Assembly (NCBI GenBank): GCA_963837455.1
Contig: CAWINM010000001.1
Span: 992,001 to 1,056,000 of the forward strand
DNA: 64,000 nucleotides
Direction: 5' to 3'
DNA from: DASYQD01 sp963837455
Lineage (GTDB): Bacteria; Acidobacteriota; Thermoanaerobaculia; Multivoradales; JAIOJS01
Of this stretch, positions 10,764-19,094 are shown in pieces. Each line of letters opens with the position of its first letter. Positions within the stretch are counted from its first letter, which is position 1. Below the pieces are notes generated by a model that was not told the origin of the DNA, did no database searches, and was given only the letters and a program-made list of their open reading frames with translations. The position numbers and the translations under genes are program-made.

Positions 10764-10796
10764 AAAAGAAAAGGCCCGGGGGCGAGCCCCCGGGCC
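10764..10796 (-). terminator. Intrinsic terminator of paralog B, used as intron target
   Basis: On the minus strand a 10-bp perfect GC stem (10796-10787 with 10782-10773, loop CTCG) is followed by CCTTTTCTTTT. It lies 25 bases downstream of the paralog B stop. The intron begins at the very next base, GTGCG at 10763. Confidence 0.85.
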
Positions 10797-10821
10797 TCAC
10801 TGAGCGCCAGTCAGCTAACGG

Positions 10822-12123
10822 CTAGTTGCCGATTAGCAGGTGGCCGGCGGCGCAGGCGCTGTCGAGCTGGATGGCGTCGAAGCCGACGCTGAACCGGCCC
10901 TGAGCGTCCATCACCACCGTCACCCACGCTTGAGCCGCCGCCGGATCCTCCGGCGGGTTCGGGTTACCGGTGATGACGGTGTTGAGGTTGGCGTAGATCC
11001 AACCGAAGTTCGGCGTCACCGGGAAGTTGGCGCCACCGATGACGGTGCGCTGCGCCTCTGCCGGGCACAGCAGGTTGGTCGAGCCCGGCGGCTGCGGCGA
11101 GAACGGGAACGTCTGCGGAAGCTCGGGGTTCTCGATCTCGTCGAAGATCACCGTCTGCTCCTGACCGAGCGGGTACCAGGGCGGGCGAACGCCCTGGGTC
11201 GCCGGGCAGGTGAAGGCGGCCTGGTTGGTCTTGGAGTCGCGCCAGCAGATCCAGCTGGTGCCACCGTCGAAGGCGCCGCCGTTGACGAAGCGGCCGGCGA
11301 AGTTGGTCGCCAGCGGCTCGCGGTTGTCCACCGCCGTCCACGCGTCGTAGCGGCCGTAGAAGGTGTACTGACCGGTCACCGAGGTCTCCGGGTTGGTCCC
11401 CGACGCCTCGATGTGCACCAGCGTCTCGCCCTGGGCAAAGTTCTGCCCGGTGTTGACGTAGAAGTAGTCGCCCCAGAGCACGTTCTGGTTGGTGGCCAGG
11501 CCCGTGCCGCCGGCGCCGAAGTAGCCCGCGTCACCGGGGAAGTTCAGGTTGCACGAGTTGACGACGTCGACCGTCACGTAGCCGCGGGCGATGTTGTCGC
11601 CCAGGTTCTGACCGGCGCAGAGGCCGCCCAGGATGAAGGTCGAGGCCTTGCCGGTGAGCGCCGGCTGCAGGTGGCCCGACAGGAAGTTCGCTGGCAGGTC
11701 CGGCGGCGGCAGGAAGCCGTTGCAGCTCGCGAAGTTGATGTCCTGCGAGAAGGCGCCATGCGGGCTGATGGTGTCGCTCGGATCCTGGCCGGCGGACGCC
11801 GTCTTCGGCAGGATGCCGCTGGCGATGATGTCGCGCAGGCTGATCGTCTGCACGTCGTAGCCGGTGAGGTAGATGTTGAAGTCGAGCACCGGCACCGAGA
11901 GGTCCGACCACACCACGACGTGCGCGAGCACGGCGGTGGCCGAGGCGTTGTTGATCGAGAACAGCGTGTTGATGCCGTCCGTGGTGTCGTCGAGGTTCAC
12001 TTCGAAGTACGGGAGCAGCAGGGTCGCGGCGGGCACGTCGTCGATCGTGCAGATGACCGCGAAGGCCTGCCCGCCGAGAGCCAACAGGCTCACCAGCGCA
12101 ATGGCTACAGCCAGCTTTTTCAT
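10822..12123 (-). CDS. Secreted protein of unknown function, paralog B
   Basis: A 433-residue protein with signal peptide (MKKLAVAIALVSLLALGG, cleavage after AFA). The mature part begins ICTIDDVPAATLLLPYFEV. It is close to paralog C along its whole length, including FILGGLCAGQNLGDNIARGY and GWIYANLNT, and more distant from A. Six or more cysteines are conserved between B and C, suggesting disulfides outside the cytoplasm. It has its own promoter (12322-12350), a ~190-base leader and an intrinsic terminator, so it is monocistronic. No characterised family is recognised. A role as an abundant surface or extracellular protein is inferred from strong expression signals and duplication. Confidence 0.8.
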   Translation of the reverse strand: MKKLAVAIALVSLLALGGQAFAVICTIDDVPAATLLLPYFEVNLDDTTDGINTLFSINNASATAVLAHVVVWSDLSVPVLDFNIYLTGYDVQTISLRDIIASGILPKTASAGQDPSDTISPHGAFSQDINFASCNGFLPPPDLPANFLSGHLQPALTGKASTFILGGLCAGQNLGDNIARGYVTVDVVNSCNLNFPGDAGYFGAGGTGLATNQNVLWGDYFYVNTGQNFAQGETLVHIEASGTNPETSVTGQYTFYGRYDAWTAVDNREPLATNFAGRFVNGGAFDGGTSWICWRDSKTNQAAFTCPATQGVRPPWYPLGQEQTVIFDEIENPELPQTFPFSPQPPGSTNLLCPAEAQRTVIGGANFPVTPNFGWIYANLNTVITGNPNPPEDPAAAQAWVTVVMDAQGRFSVGFDAIQLDSACAAGHLLIGN

Positions 12124-12315
12124 GATGGAGACAATCTCCTACAAAACCAGTTCATCGTTGTCGGTGACGGACACTCCGCCCCGACGCACGTGGCGCCATC
12201 GGCGCCGTTCAGTTCTCTCCGATGTCCCTCTCAGCTGTACGCCATCACCTCCCGTTCAAAGGGTGCCGTCGTTCGTCGAGCCTGTCCCCGGGACCATGCC
12301 CGGTCCGCTTGTTTT
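12124..12315 (-). promoter_or_regulatory. Conserved 5' leader of paralog B
   Basis: The leader shares two blocks with that of paralog C. One is AACGGGAGGTGATGG (12256-12242), a good ribosome site with an ATG opening a 4-codon frame (MAYS). The other is the segment before the start codon, where the SD of the main gene lies inside a short inverted repeat, GGAGA TTG TCTCC (12139-12127). Translational control is an inference. Confidence 0.45.
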
Positions 12316-12321
12316 TCCAAT

Positions 12322-12350
12322 CCTATACGACAATGGGGCCCCGGGCGCAA
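12322..12350 (-). promoter_or_regulatory. Sigma70-type promoter of paralog B
   Basis: On the minus strand TTGCGC (12350-12345), a 17-base spacer, then TATAGG (12327-12322). It lies between the PKD gene stop and paralog B, about 200 bases before the paralog B start. Confidence 0.5.
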
Positions 12351-12396
12351 GACCCTGAGGCCCGGGTCCGTCCGTCAGACGGTGGTCGTTCCCGCC

Positions 12397-15300
12397 TTAC
12401 GGGCGCAGCGAGCCCACCACGAAGGCGGGGTCGTTGGTGGCCTTGTTGACCACCTGGGCCCCCGAAAGCAGCTGGCCCTGAGTGACTCGGGCCTCGATCG
12501 AGAAGGTGCCCAGCGTCTTTGGAAGCCTCTTCGAGGCACGAGACACCAGCTGCACCATCTTGCCTGCTCCCAGGCTCACGGTCACCTTGCCCATCTCGCT
12601 GCCGTCCAGCCGGCGATAGGTGAGCTCGACCGTGCCGGCCTCCGGCGCGGGGTTGTAGAGCCAGAGGAAGGTGTGGTAGATCCCGTCCTCCCGCAGGCCC
12701 AGCAGCACCTGGGTGTCGGCTCCGTCCGGGGTGGCGATGTCGCGCTCGTCGAGGCTGGGCACCGTCTGGCCGTAGACGCTCCCCCCAAGGCTGCGCACGT
12801 CACCGAGCACCAGGGGGTAGGTGTCATCCACCGCCGTGCTGTCGACGATCACCACGCCCGTCGCCTGCTTGAGCTTGAAGTCACTCTGCAGCACATCGGC
12901 GATCCGCAGCGTCTGGCCTGCCTCGAGCTCGTGGTGGGCGGCGGCCAGGCCGCGCTTGGCCTTCGCCTTCCCCAGCGCCACGAAGTTGAGGGTGATCGAC
13001 ATCGGAGCATCCGTCGGGTTGGTGAGGACGGCGTCGGCCGCCCACTTGGTGTTCTTGGTGCCGTGCCCGTTGACCATGCCCAGGAGGTATTGCCGCGCCC
13101 TGCCGCCCGCCATCTCGGCGGAACCGTAGGCGGGATCACCGGTGCTCAGCCAGCGCGTCTCGGCGAAGGGGAAGAGGGTGGGTCCGTCGACGGTCTCCAC
13201 CTCGACCCGGTAGTCGCTTCGACCGTTGGCGCCGAGGCCGCGCAGGGTCGCGGTGTTGAACCGGTACTGGCCGAAGCCCGGCACGCTGGTGGGATCCGAG
13301 GTGCCGCGCTCGGTGCCATCGCTGTCGAAGACGTGGAGGCGGAAGGTCCCGGTACGGAAGCTCGGGTTGCTCACGCCCACCTCGCTCGCCCTGTCCGCGG
13401 TGTCGAACAGGCCGAAGAGGTGGTAGACGGAATGGCCGCCGTCCCCGAGCGCCTCGGGGTCGATGATCTTGCCGGGCACCGCCTGCCCGAAGAGCAGCTT
13501 GGTCCCATCCAACGTGGAGTGAACGGCGAGCGCCAGCGGCTGCGGCGCGTCCTCGGTGGTCTCCGCGAGGACGAAGCCGGAGGTGTTGTCGACCTGGAAC
13601 TGGCCGAGCAACGCCTGCAGCTGCAGGGTGGCTCCGGCAGGCAGGTCGTCGTGCAGCTCCGGCGGCGAGGCGCTCGGGTGCACTCCGCGGTTCCAGTAGG
13701 TGAGCTTCAGCGACATCGGATCCGGGCCTGGGTTGTAGAGGTACAGGTCGCTGATCGAGTGGTCGCCGACGTTGCTCTGTGCCACCCACGGCACCACCAC
13801 CGACTTACCGGGCGGGATGGGCCTGGCGTCGACGACGAAGGGCACGGTGACGGTGTTGCTGGCGCCGTCGCTGCTACGACCGACAGTCAGGCTCACCACG
13901 TAGGTGCCGGCAGTGTCCCACGAGTGCGATACCGGCGAGTCCGTCGCGGTGTCGCCATCGCCAAAGCTCCAGCTGGTGCTGGTCACGCCGCCGGTCGAGG
14001 TCGAGGTGAAGGTCACCGTCTCGCCTTCGGTCGTCGTGCAGGTGACGAAGCCGAACTGGGTGGCGCAGTCGGCGGTGCTGGTGAAGGCGGCCGCCAGCGG
14101 TGGCGGCGGCGGCACGTTGCTCGCGACCACCACGGTCTTGACGATCTCGTTGACGCAGACGCCCAGCAGGCAACCAGCGCCGGGCTTGGTCACCGCCAGG
14201 TGCACGTCGTAGCTGCCCTGCTGCGAATAGGTGTGGGTCGCGTGCGCGCCGCTGCCCGAGGCGCCGTCGCCGAACAACCAGCTGTACCCGGTGGGGCTCC
14301 CGGTGCTGGCGCTGCCGTCGAAGCTGATCGCGTCGCCGGCCTTGGGGGCGGCCGGAGCGTACGTGAAGGCGGCGGCGAGCGCGCTGGTGTCCTCGGTGAT
14401 GGTGACGGTCTTGGTGCCGGTGGCGCCCGCGCATCCGCTGTTGGTCACAGTGATGACCTTGCTGCCGGTGGTGGGCCAGCTGATGGCGACCTGACTGCTG
14501 GAGCCGGTGACCGTGCCGCCGCCGCCAGCCGTCCACGACCAGGCGCTTGCGGGGCTGCAGTTGAAGGGCGACGCGGTGAAGCTCAAGGAGGCGCCGGCGT
14601 TCCCGCTCGAGGGGCCGGTGACGGAGATCGAGGCGCTCCCGCCGCCGCCACCGCCGCCACCTCCGCCGCCACCGGACACCGAGATGGAGATGTGCACCGC
14701 CACCTGATGCTCGGAGGCGCCGCGGCGCACTTGCAGGCAGGGGCGATACGTCCCGGCGACGGTGTAAGTGTGCGTGGTTACCGGGGACGTGTGGTTCGCG
14801 TCGGTGAAGCCACACGTGGCGGAGTCGGCGCCCGTGTGGTCCCAGTCGTAGTCCCAGCGCTCCGCGCCGCTCGAGGAGTCGTTGAACGTGATCGGCACCC
14901 CTACGGTGGTGGAGCAGACTGTCGGGAAGAAGCAGATTCCGGCGGCGTGGAACGCCGCCACCAGCGGAGAGATCTGGGCCACGTGCACCACGTCCACCAG
15001 GCTGGTCGAGCCCGCGGTGTTGATGCAGTTGCTGATCTCGAGGGTGACGTTGTAGATGCCGACGGCAGCGAACGTGTGCGTGGGGGCATTCCCCTGAACG
15101 GGGTCGGTGAAGGTGTCGACGTTGCCGTCGCCGTAGTTCCACACCCACTGCGTGGTCCCGACGTTGGCGGGGGCGTGGAAGGTGACCACGTTGGCGGTGA
15201 AGGCGTCGTTCGTCGGCGCGCTGCCGCTGATGTCGGTGAGCGCCGGCAGGGCGCTCACCTGCACCTGCTTGGTGATCTGGACGCCGGTCGGGTTGACGCT

Positions 15301-17190
15301 GTTCTTGACCGTCACCCGCCCTGTGTAGGTGCCGGCCTGGGCACCGGGGAGGCTGCTCCAGACGTAGCTCGAGGTGCCGTTGACGGGGCCCGCCACCAGC
15401 TGGCTGGTGGGGTCGAGGACCTCCCAGCTGTAGGTGAGGGGCGGCGCGCCGGTGGCGCTCGCGGTGAAGGTCACCGCCTGGCAGACGGTGACGCTGAGCG
15501 GGCTGGCGCCGAGGGTCCCCGCGGGGTTGGGGTCGAGCACTGGAACGCTCTTGATGGTGCTGCCCTGGCCGACACCGTTGAAGCTCGTCAACGACACCGA
15601 CTTGTTGCCGGTGGAACCGAAGCTCACCGTCGGCGCCGCGACGGTGGAGCTGCCCGGAGTGCCGTCTTGGAACGTCCAGCTCCACGACGTGGGCGCCCCT
15701 GTCGACTGGTCCGTGAAGGTGACCGGGGTGCCCGGGTAGATCTCGGTCGGGCTCCAGTTGAAGTTCGCCACCGGCGGGCTGTTGCGAGCCAGCTTGTGCA
15801 CGTCGAACACCGAGCGCGCCGCACGGTAGAAGTAGTTGCCGACGAACTTGCCACCGCGCGGGCTCACGTAGTTGAAGCCGGTGGGGCTGGAGCGGTAGTA
15901 GTAGGTCCAGTAGCTGACCGGCTTGGTGACCTCGACACCGTTGTAGATGGCGGTCTCGTTGATCGTCTGCTGCGGCGAGACGTCGTGCGGAGCGGCGGGA
16001 TTGGAGACGTCGAGCAGCCATTCGTGCTGGCCGGTATCGCTCTGCGCGCAGGGCGCGTCCCCGCCGGCGTAGAGAAACGGGCTACCGTCGCCGGCGCGGG
16101 AGAAGGTGAGGTAGGAGCCAGCGCTCTGCGTGTCGGTCGGCGTCGACGACAGCGGCGTGAAGGTGGTGGCCTGACTGCCACCCCCGCTGCAGGTGGCGCC
16201 GACGACGCAGCTGACGTTGTAGATGACGGTCTGCCCGGCTGCCCGCACCCCGAGGTAGTAGGTGCTGCCCTGGTTCCACATCGCCACGCCCTGGGCACCG
16301 GTGACGTTGAGGATGAGCCGTGATAGCGGGTTCGCCGGGTTGGTAACGTCGAGGATCTGGGCCTTGCCGGCGCCGCCGATGGCCAGGAAGTTGCCGACGC
16401 CATGCACGTAGTTGGGGTTGCTCGCCGTCGGGATCTGCCCCTTGAGCACCCCCGGGCAGGCACTGGGATTGGTGGCGTTCTCGAGGCAGTTGTGCTCGGT
16501 CAGCGCGACGTCGAGGTTGTAGTAGAAGAGGCCCGAAGGTTGCTGGGAGGCGAGGAAGGCGTAGCGGGTGCCCCCCAGGATCGCCGCATAGACCGACTCC
16601 GAGGTCTTGTCGGCGTTCTGGTAGACGGGAACGGGTTGCGTCTTGCTGCGGATGTCGAAGACGAGGATCCCGGCTCCGCTGTATCCCGCCACCGCCGCCA
16701 CGGTGTCATCGGGGGCGTCGATGGCGCCGAAGACGTACTTCGAGGACTCGCCAGGGGGGATGTAGGGGAAGCTGCCGACCGGGCCAGGGCCGTAGATCAG
16801 CGCCTTGCTCAAGGTCGGATGCGTGGGGTCGGTGTGGGCATCCCACACCCCGATGCCGTGCGCCAGCGCCACCAGAGCCCAGCCGTTCTCGACGTCCATG
16901 CCCATGAACCAGTAGCGCGAGAAGAACGCCTGGTTGAACTCGCTGAAGTTCGTGGTGTCGCGCTCGGGTGGCAGCGCGCCGCTGTCCGTCGGCTGGATCT
17001 CGCCCCAGAGCTGTGGCAGTGTGTTGGTCGCCGGAAAGAAGCAGACGGTGTTGCCGGCGTTGTCGCGCACCGTGCCGCAGGTTGCCCGGTCGCAGACGAC
17101 CGCAGCCGCTCCAGAGGTGCTGGCGATCGCGAGGAACGCGACCGCGGTGCTGGCGTGGATGAGCGGCTGCAGTCGAGAGAGTCGGGTCAT
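12397..17190 (-). CDS. Very large secreted PKD-repeat surface protein
   Basis: About 1,597 residues. A signal peptide follows the ATG at 17190, which has an AGGAG site. An N-terminal region (to about residue 460) looks like a beta-propeller of the LVIVD/choice-of-anchor type, with repeated strand motifs (WALVALAHGIGVWD, AQILDVTNPANP). From about 470 to 1130 there are at least six PKD domains with the SWSWTF/WxFGDG core and NVTL or VHLAV endings, one interrupted by a 12-glycine tract near residue 840. The last ~460 residues are a beta-rich module starting VVVPWVAQSN. PKD domains mediate extracellular protein or glycan contacts. No protease or lyase active site was seen. It may be co-transcribed with paralog C. 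Confidence 0.85.
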   Translation of the reverse strand: MTRLSRLQPLIHASTAVAFLAIASTSGAAAVVCDRATCGTVRDNAGNTVCFFPATNTLPQLWGEIQPTDSGALPPERDTTNFSEFNQAFFSRYWFMGMDVENGWALVALAHGIGVWDAHTDPTHPTLSKALIYGPGPVGSFPYIPPGESSKYVFGAIDAPDDTVAAVAGYSGAGILVFDIRSKTQPVPVYQNADKTSESVYAAILGGTRYAFLASQQPSGLFYYNLDVALTEHNCLENATNPSACPGVLKGQIPTASNPNYVHGVGNFLAIGGAGKAQILDVTNPANPLSRLILNVTGAQGVAMWNQGSTYYLGVRAAGQTVIYNVSCVVGATCSGGGSQATTFTPLSSTPTDTQSAGSYLTFSRAGDGSPFLYAGGDAPCAQSDTGQHEWLLDVSNPAAPHDVSPQQTINETAIYNGVEVTKPVSYWTYYYRSSPTGFNYVSPRGGKFVGNYFYRAARSVFDVHKLARNSPPVANFNWSPTEIYPGTPVTFTDQSTGAPTSWSWTFQDGTPGSSTVAAPTVSFGSTGNKSVSLTSFNGVGQGSTIKSVPVLDPNPAGTLGASPLSVTVCQAVTFTASATGAPPLTYSWEVLDPTSQLVAGPVNGTSSYVWSSLPGAQAGTYTGRVTVKNSVNPTGVQITKQVQVSALPALTDISGSAPTNDAFTANVVTFHAPANVGTTQWVWNYGDGNVDTFTDPVQGNAPTHTFAAVGIYNVTLEISNCINTAGSTSLVDVVHVAQISPLVAAFHAAGICFFPTVCSTTVGVPITFNDSSSGAERWDYDWDHTGADSATCGFTDANHTSPVTTHTYTVAGTYRPCLQVRRGASEHQVAVHISISVSGGGGGGGGGGGGSASISVTGPSSGNAGASLSFTASPFNCSPASAWSWTAGGGGTVTGSSSQVAISWPTTGSKVITVTNSGCAGATGTKTVTITEDTSALAAAFTYAPAAPKAGDAISFDGSASTGSPTGYSWLFGDGASGSGAHATHTYSQQGSYDVHLAVTKPGAGCLLGVCVNEIVKTVVVASNVPPPPPLAAAFTSTADCATQFGFVTCTTTEGETVTFTSTSTGGVTSTSWSFGDGDTATDSPVSHSWDTAGTYVVSLTVGRSSDGASNTVTVPFVVDARPIPPGKSVVVPWVAQSNVGDHSISDLYLYNPGPDPMSLKLTYWNRGVHPSASPPELHDDLPAGATLQLQALLGQFQVDNTSGFVLAETTEDAPQPLALAVHSTLDGTKLLFGQAVPGKIIDPEALGDGGHSVYHLFGLFDTADRASEVGVSNPSFRTGTFRLHVFDSDGTERGTSDPTSVPGFGQYRFNTATLRGLGANGRSDYRVEVETVDGPTLFPFAETRWLSTGDPAYGSAEMAGGRARQYLLGMVNGHGTKNTKWAADAVLTNPTDAPMSITLNFVALGKAKAKRGLAAAHHELEAGQTLRIADVLQSDFKLKQATGVVIVDSTAVDDTYPLVLGDVRSLGGSVYGQTVPSLDERDIATPDGADTQVLLGLREDGIYHTFLWLYNPAPEAGTVELTYRRLDGSEMGKVTVSLGAGKMVQLVSRASKRLPKTLGTFSIEARVTQGQLLSGAQVVNKATNDPAFVVGSLRP

Positions 17191-17369
17191 GGGCGAAGCT
17201 CCTGGATGTGCGAGCAGGACCGTTTTGGGGCCGAGGCCCCGGCTTCGACGCCCCTCCAGCCTGCGCCGCACTGCCGCCGGCGCAGGCTGCAGGAGCTTCT
17301 CTTGACGACGCCCGGATCCAGCGGAACCGGGCCCTTCTCCACGCGAAGGAAGCGAAAGGGAGGAGACAC

Positions 17370-17400
17370 GTGGGCCCGGAGGCAAAGCCTCCGGGCCCAC
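17370..17400 (-). terminator. Hairpin after paralog C
   Basis: A perfect 14-bp GC-rich inverted repeat (17400-17387 with 17383-17370, loop TTT), 8 bases past the paralog C stop. It is at the same place as the terminator of paralog B but lacks a clean T-tract, so it may attenuate rather than stop transcription into the PKD gene. Confidence 0.55.
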
Positions 17401-17408
17401 GGCTAGGC

Positions 17409-18701
17409 CTACTGAACGCCGGGGGCGAAGTGGTTGGCGGCGCAGGCGCTGTCGAGCTGGATGGCGTCGAAGCCGACGCTGAACCTGCCCTGAGCGTCCA
17501 TCACCACCGTCACCCACGCCTGAGCCGCCGCCGGATCCTCCGGCGGGTTCGGGTTACCGCTGATCGTGGTGTTGAGGTTGGCGTAGATCCAACCGAAGTT
17601 CGGCGTCACCGGGAAGCTGGCGCCACCGATGACGGTGCGCTGCGCCTCGGCCGGGCACAGCAGGTTGGTCGTGTTCGGCGGCTGCGGCGAGAACGGGAAC
17701 GTCTGCGGAACCTCGGGGTTCTCGATCTCGTCGAAGATCACCGCGGCTTCCTGACCGAGCGGGTACCAGGTCGGGCGAATGCCCTGGGTCGCCGGGCAGG
17801 TGAAGGCGGTCTGGTTGGTCTTGGAGTCGCGCCAGCAGATCCAGCTGGTGCCACCGTCGAAGGCGCCGCCGTTGACGAAGCGGCCGGCGAAGTCGGTCGC
17901 CAGCGGCTCGCGGTTGTCCACCGCCGTCCACCCGTCGTAGCGGCCGTAGAAGGTGTACTGACCGGTCACCGAGGTCTCCGGGTTGGTCGGCGAAGCCTCG
18001 ATGTGCACCAGCGTCTCGCCCTGGGCGAAGTTCTGCCCGGTGTTGACGTAGAAGTAGTCGCCCCAGAGCACGTTCTGGTCGGTGGCGACGCCCGGGAAGT
18101 AGCCCGGGTCGCCGGGGAAGAGCAGGTTGCACGCGTTGACGGCGTCGACCGTCACGTAGCCGCGGGCGATGTTGTCGCCCAGGTTCTGACCGGCGCAGAG
18201 GCCGCCCAGGATGAAGGTCGAAGCCTTACCGGTGAGCGCCGGCTGCAGGTGGCCCGACAGGAAGTTCGCCGGCAGGTCCGGCGGCGGCAGGAAGCCGTTG
18301 CAGCTCGCGTAGTTGACGTCCTGCGAGAAGGCGCCCTGCGGGCTGATGGTGTCGCTCAGATCCTGGCCGGCGGACGCCGTCCGCGGCAGGATGCCGCTGG
18401 CGATGATGTCGCGCAGGCTGATCGTCTGCACGTCGTAGCCGGTGAGGTAGATGTTGAAGTCGAGCACCGGCACCGAGAGGTCCGACCACACCACGACGTG
18501 CGCGAGCACGGCGGTGGCCGAGGCGTTGTTGATCGAGAACAGCGTGTTGATGCCGTTCGCGGTGTCGTCGAGGTTGACCTCGAAATACGGGAGCAGCAGG
18601 GTGGCGGCGGGCACGTCGTCGATCGTGCAGATGACCGCGAAGGCCTGCCCGCCGAGAGCCAACAGGCCCACCAGCGCAAAGGCTACAGCCAGCTTTTTCA
18701 T
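17409..18701 (-). CDS. Secreted protein of unknown function, paralog C
   Basis: A 430-residue protein nearly the same as paralog B. The signal peptide (MKKLAVAFALVGLLALGG) is almost identical, as are the mature start ICTIDDVPAATLLLPYFEV, the cysteine positions and the C-terminal QLDSACAANHF. Differences cluster around residues 190-215, where a GAGGTGL segment is missing, and at the tail. It has a near-consensus promoter 360 bases upstream (19066-19094) and a leader shared in part with B. The PKD gene lies directly downstream on the same strand. Function unknown. Confidence 0.8.
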   Translation of the reverse strand: MKKLAVAFALVGLLALGGQAFAVICTIDDVPAATLLLPYFEVNLDDTANGINTLFSINNASATAVLAHVVVWSDLSVPVLDFNIYLTGYDVQTISLRDIIASGILPRTASAGQDLSDTISPQGAFSQDVNYASCNGFLPPPDLPANFLSGHLQPALTGKASTFILGGLCAGQNLGDNIARGYVTVDAVNACNLLFPGDPGYFPGVATDQNVLWGDYFYVNTGQNFAQGETLVHIEASPTNPETSVTGQYTFYGRYDGWTAVDNREPLATDFAGRFVNGGAFDGGTSWICWRDSKTNQTAFTCPATQGIRPTWYPLGQEAAVIFDEIENPEVPQTFPFSPQPPNTTNLLCPAEAQRTVIGGASFPVTPNFGWIYANLNTTISGNPNPPEDPAAAQAWVTVVMDAQGRFSVGFDAIQLDSACAANHFAPGVQ

Positions 18702-19059
18702 GATGGAGACAATCTCCTACAAACCAGTTCATCGTTTCCGGCGACGGTTCATCCCCGCCCCGGCCCTGGGTGTCGCGCCACGGTCGCGCGCCCTCTCCCC
18801 TGTGCGGATCGGACTCCCTCACCGAGCTGCTCCATCACCTCCCGTTAAAGACTTCTCAAGGCAAAGACTCCTCAAGGCGAAGCGTCGAGGCCGGTTCTGA
18901 GCGTCGCTCCGGATTCCTGGGAAATGAGTCGAACGTTCAGTATCTTGGCAGAAGCGATCCGGCAAGCGCAATGACACCCATCACGGCGTGAGCATCTTGG
19001 CTCATGGCGTGGCGGGCCTCGACGTCTCCTGCTTCTGCTCCTCCCGGGCTCGTTTATGT
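18702..19059 (-). promoter_or_regulatory. Long 5' leader of paralog C
   Basis: About 358 untranslated bases are expected between the promoter and the start codon. It holds a 16-bp tandem repeat (18847-18862 and 18863-18878, one mismatch). The AACGGGAGGTGATGG block (18846-18832) is shared with paralog B and here opens a 28-codon frame (MEQLGEGVRS...). The inverted repeat around the SD (18717-18705) is identical to that in B. No known riboswitch consensus was recognised. Confidence 0.45.
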
Positions 19060-19065
19060 CATCGC

Positions 19066-19094
19066 ACTATAGTGAGAGGGGAATCCGCTGTCAA
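19066..19094 (-). promoter_or_regulatory. Near-consensus sigma70 promoter of paralog C
   Basis: TTGACA (19094-19089), 17-base spacer, TATAGT (19071-19066). This is among the best promoter matches in the window. Its -35 box overlaps the stop codon of the FG-GAP gene. Confidence 0.8.

Noticed and set aside
10840..16323. Very long open frame on the plus strand across paralog B and the PKD gene
   Set aside because: It lies opposite genes with signal peptides, PKD motifs and ribosome sites. Its own translation is Arg/Gly/Val-rich with no domain. GC-rich third positions on the real strand keep the opposite frame open.
18702..19059. c-di-GMP or other riboswitch in the paralog C leader
   Set aside because: I looked for known conserved cores and found none. 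Only the two blocks shared with paralog B are clear.
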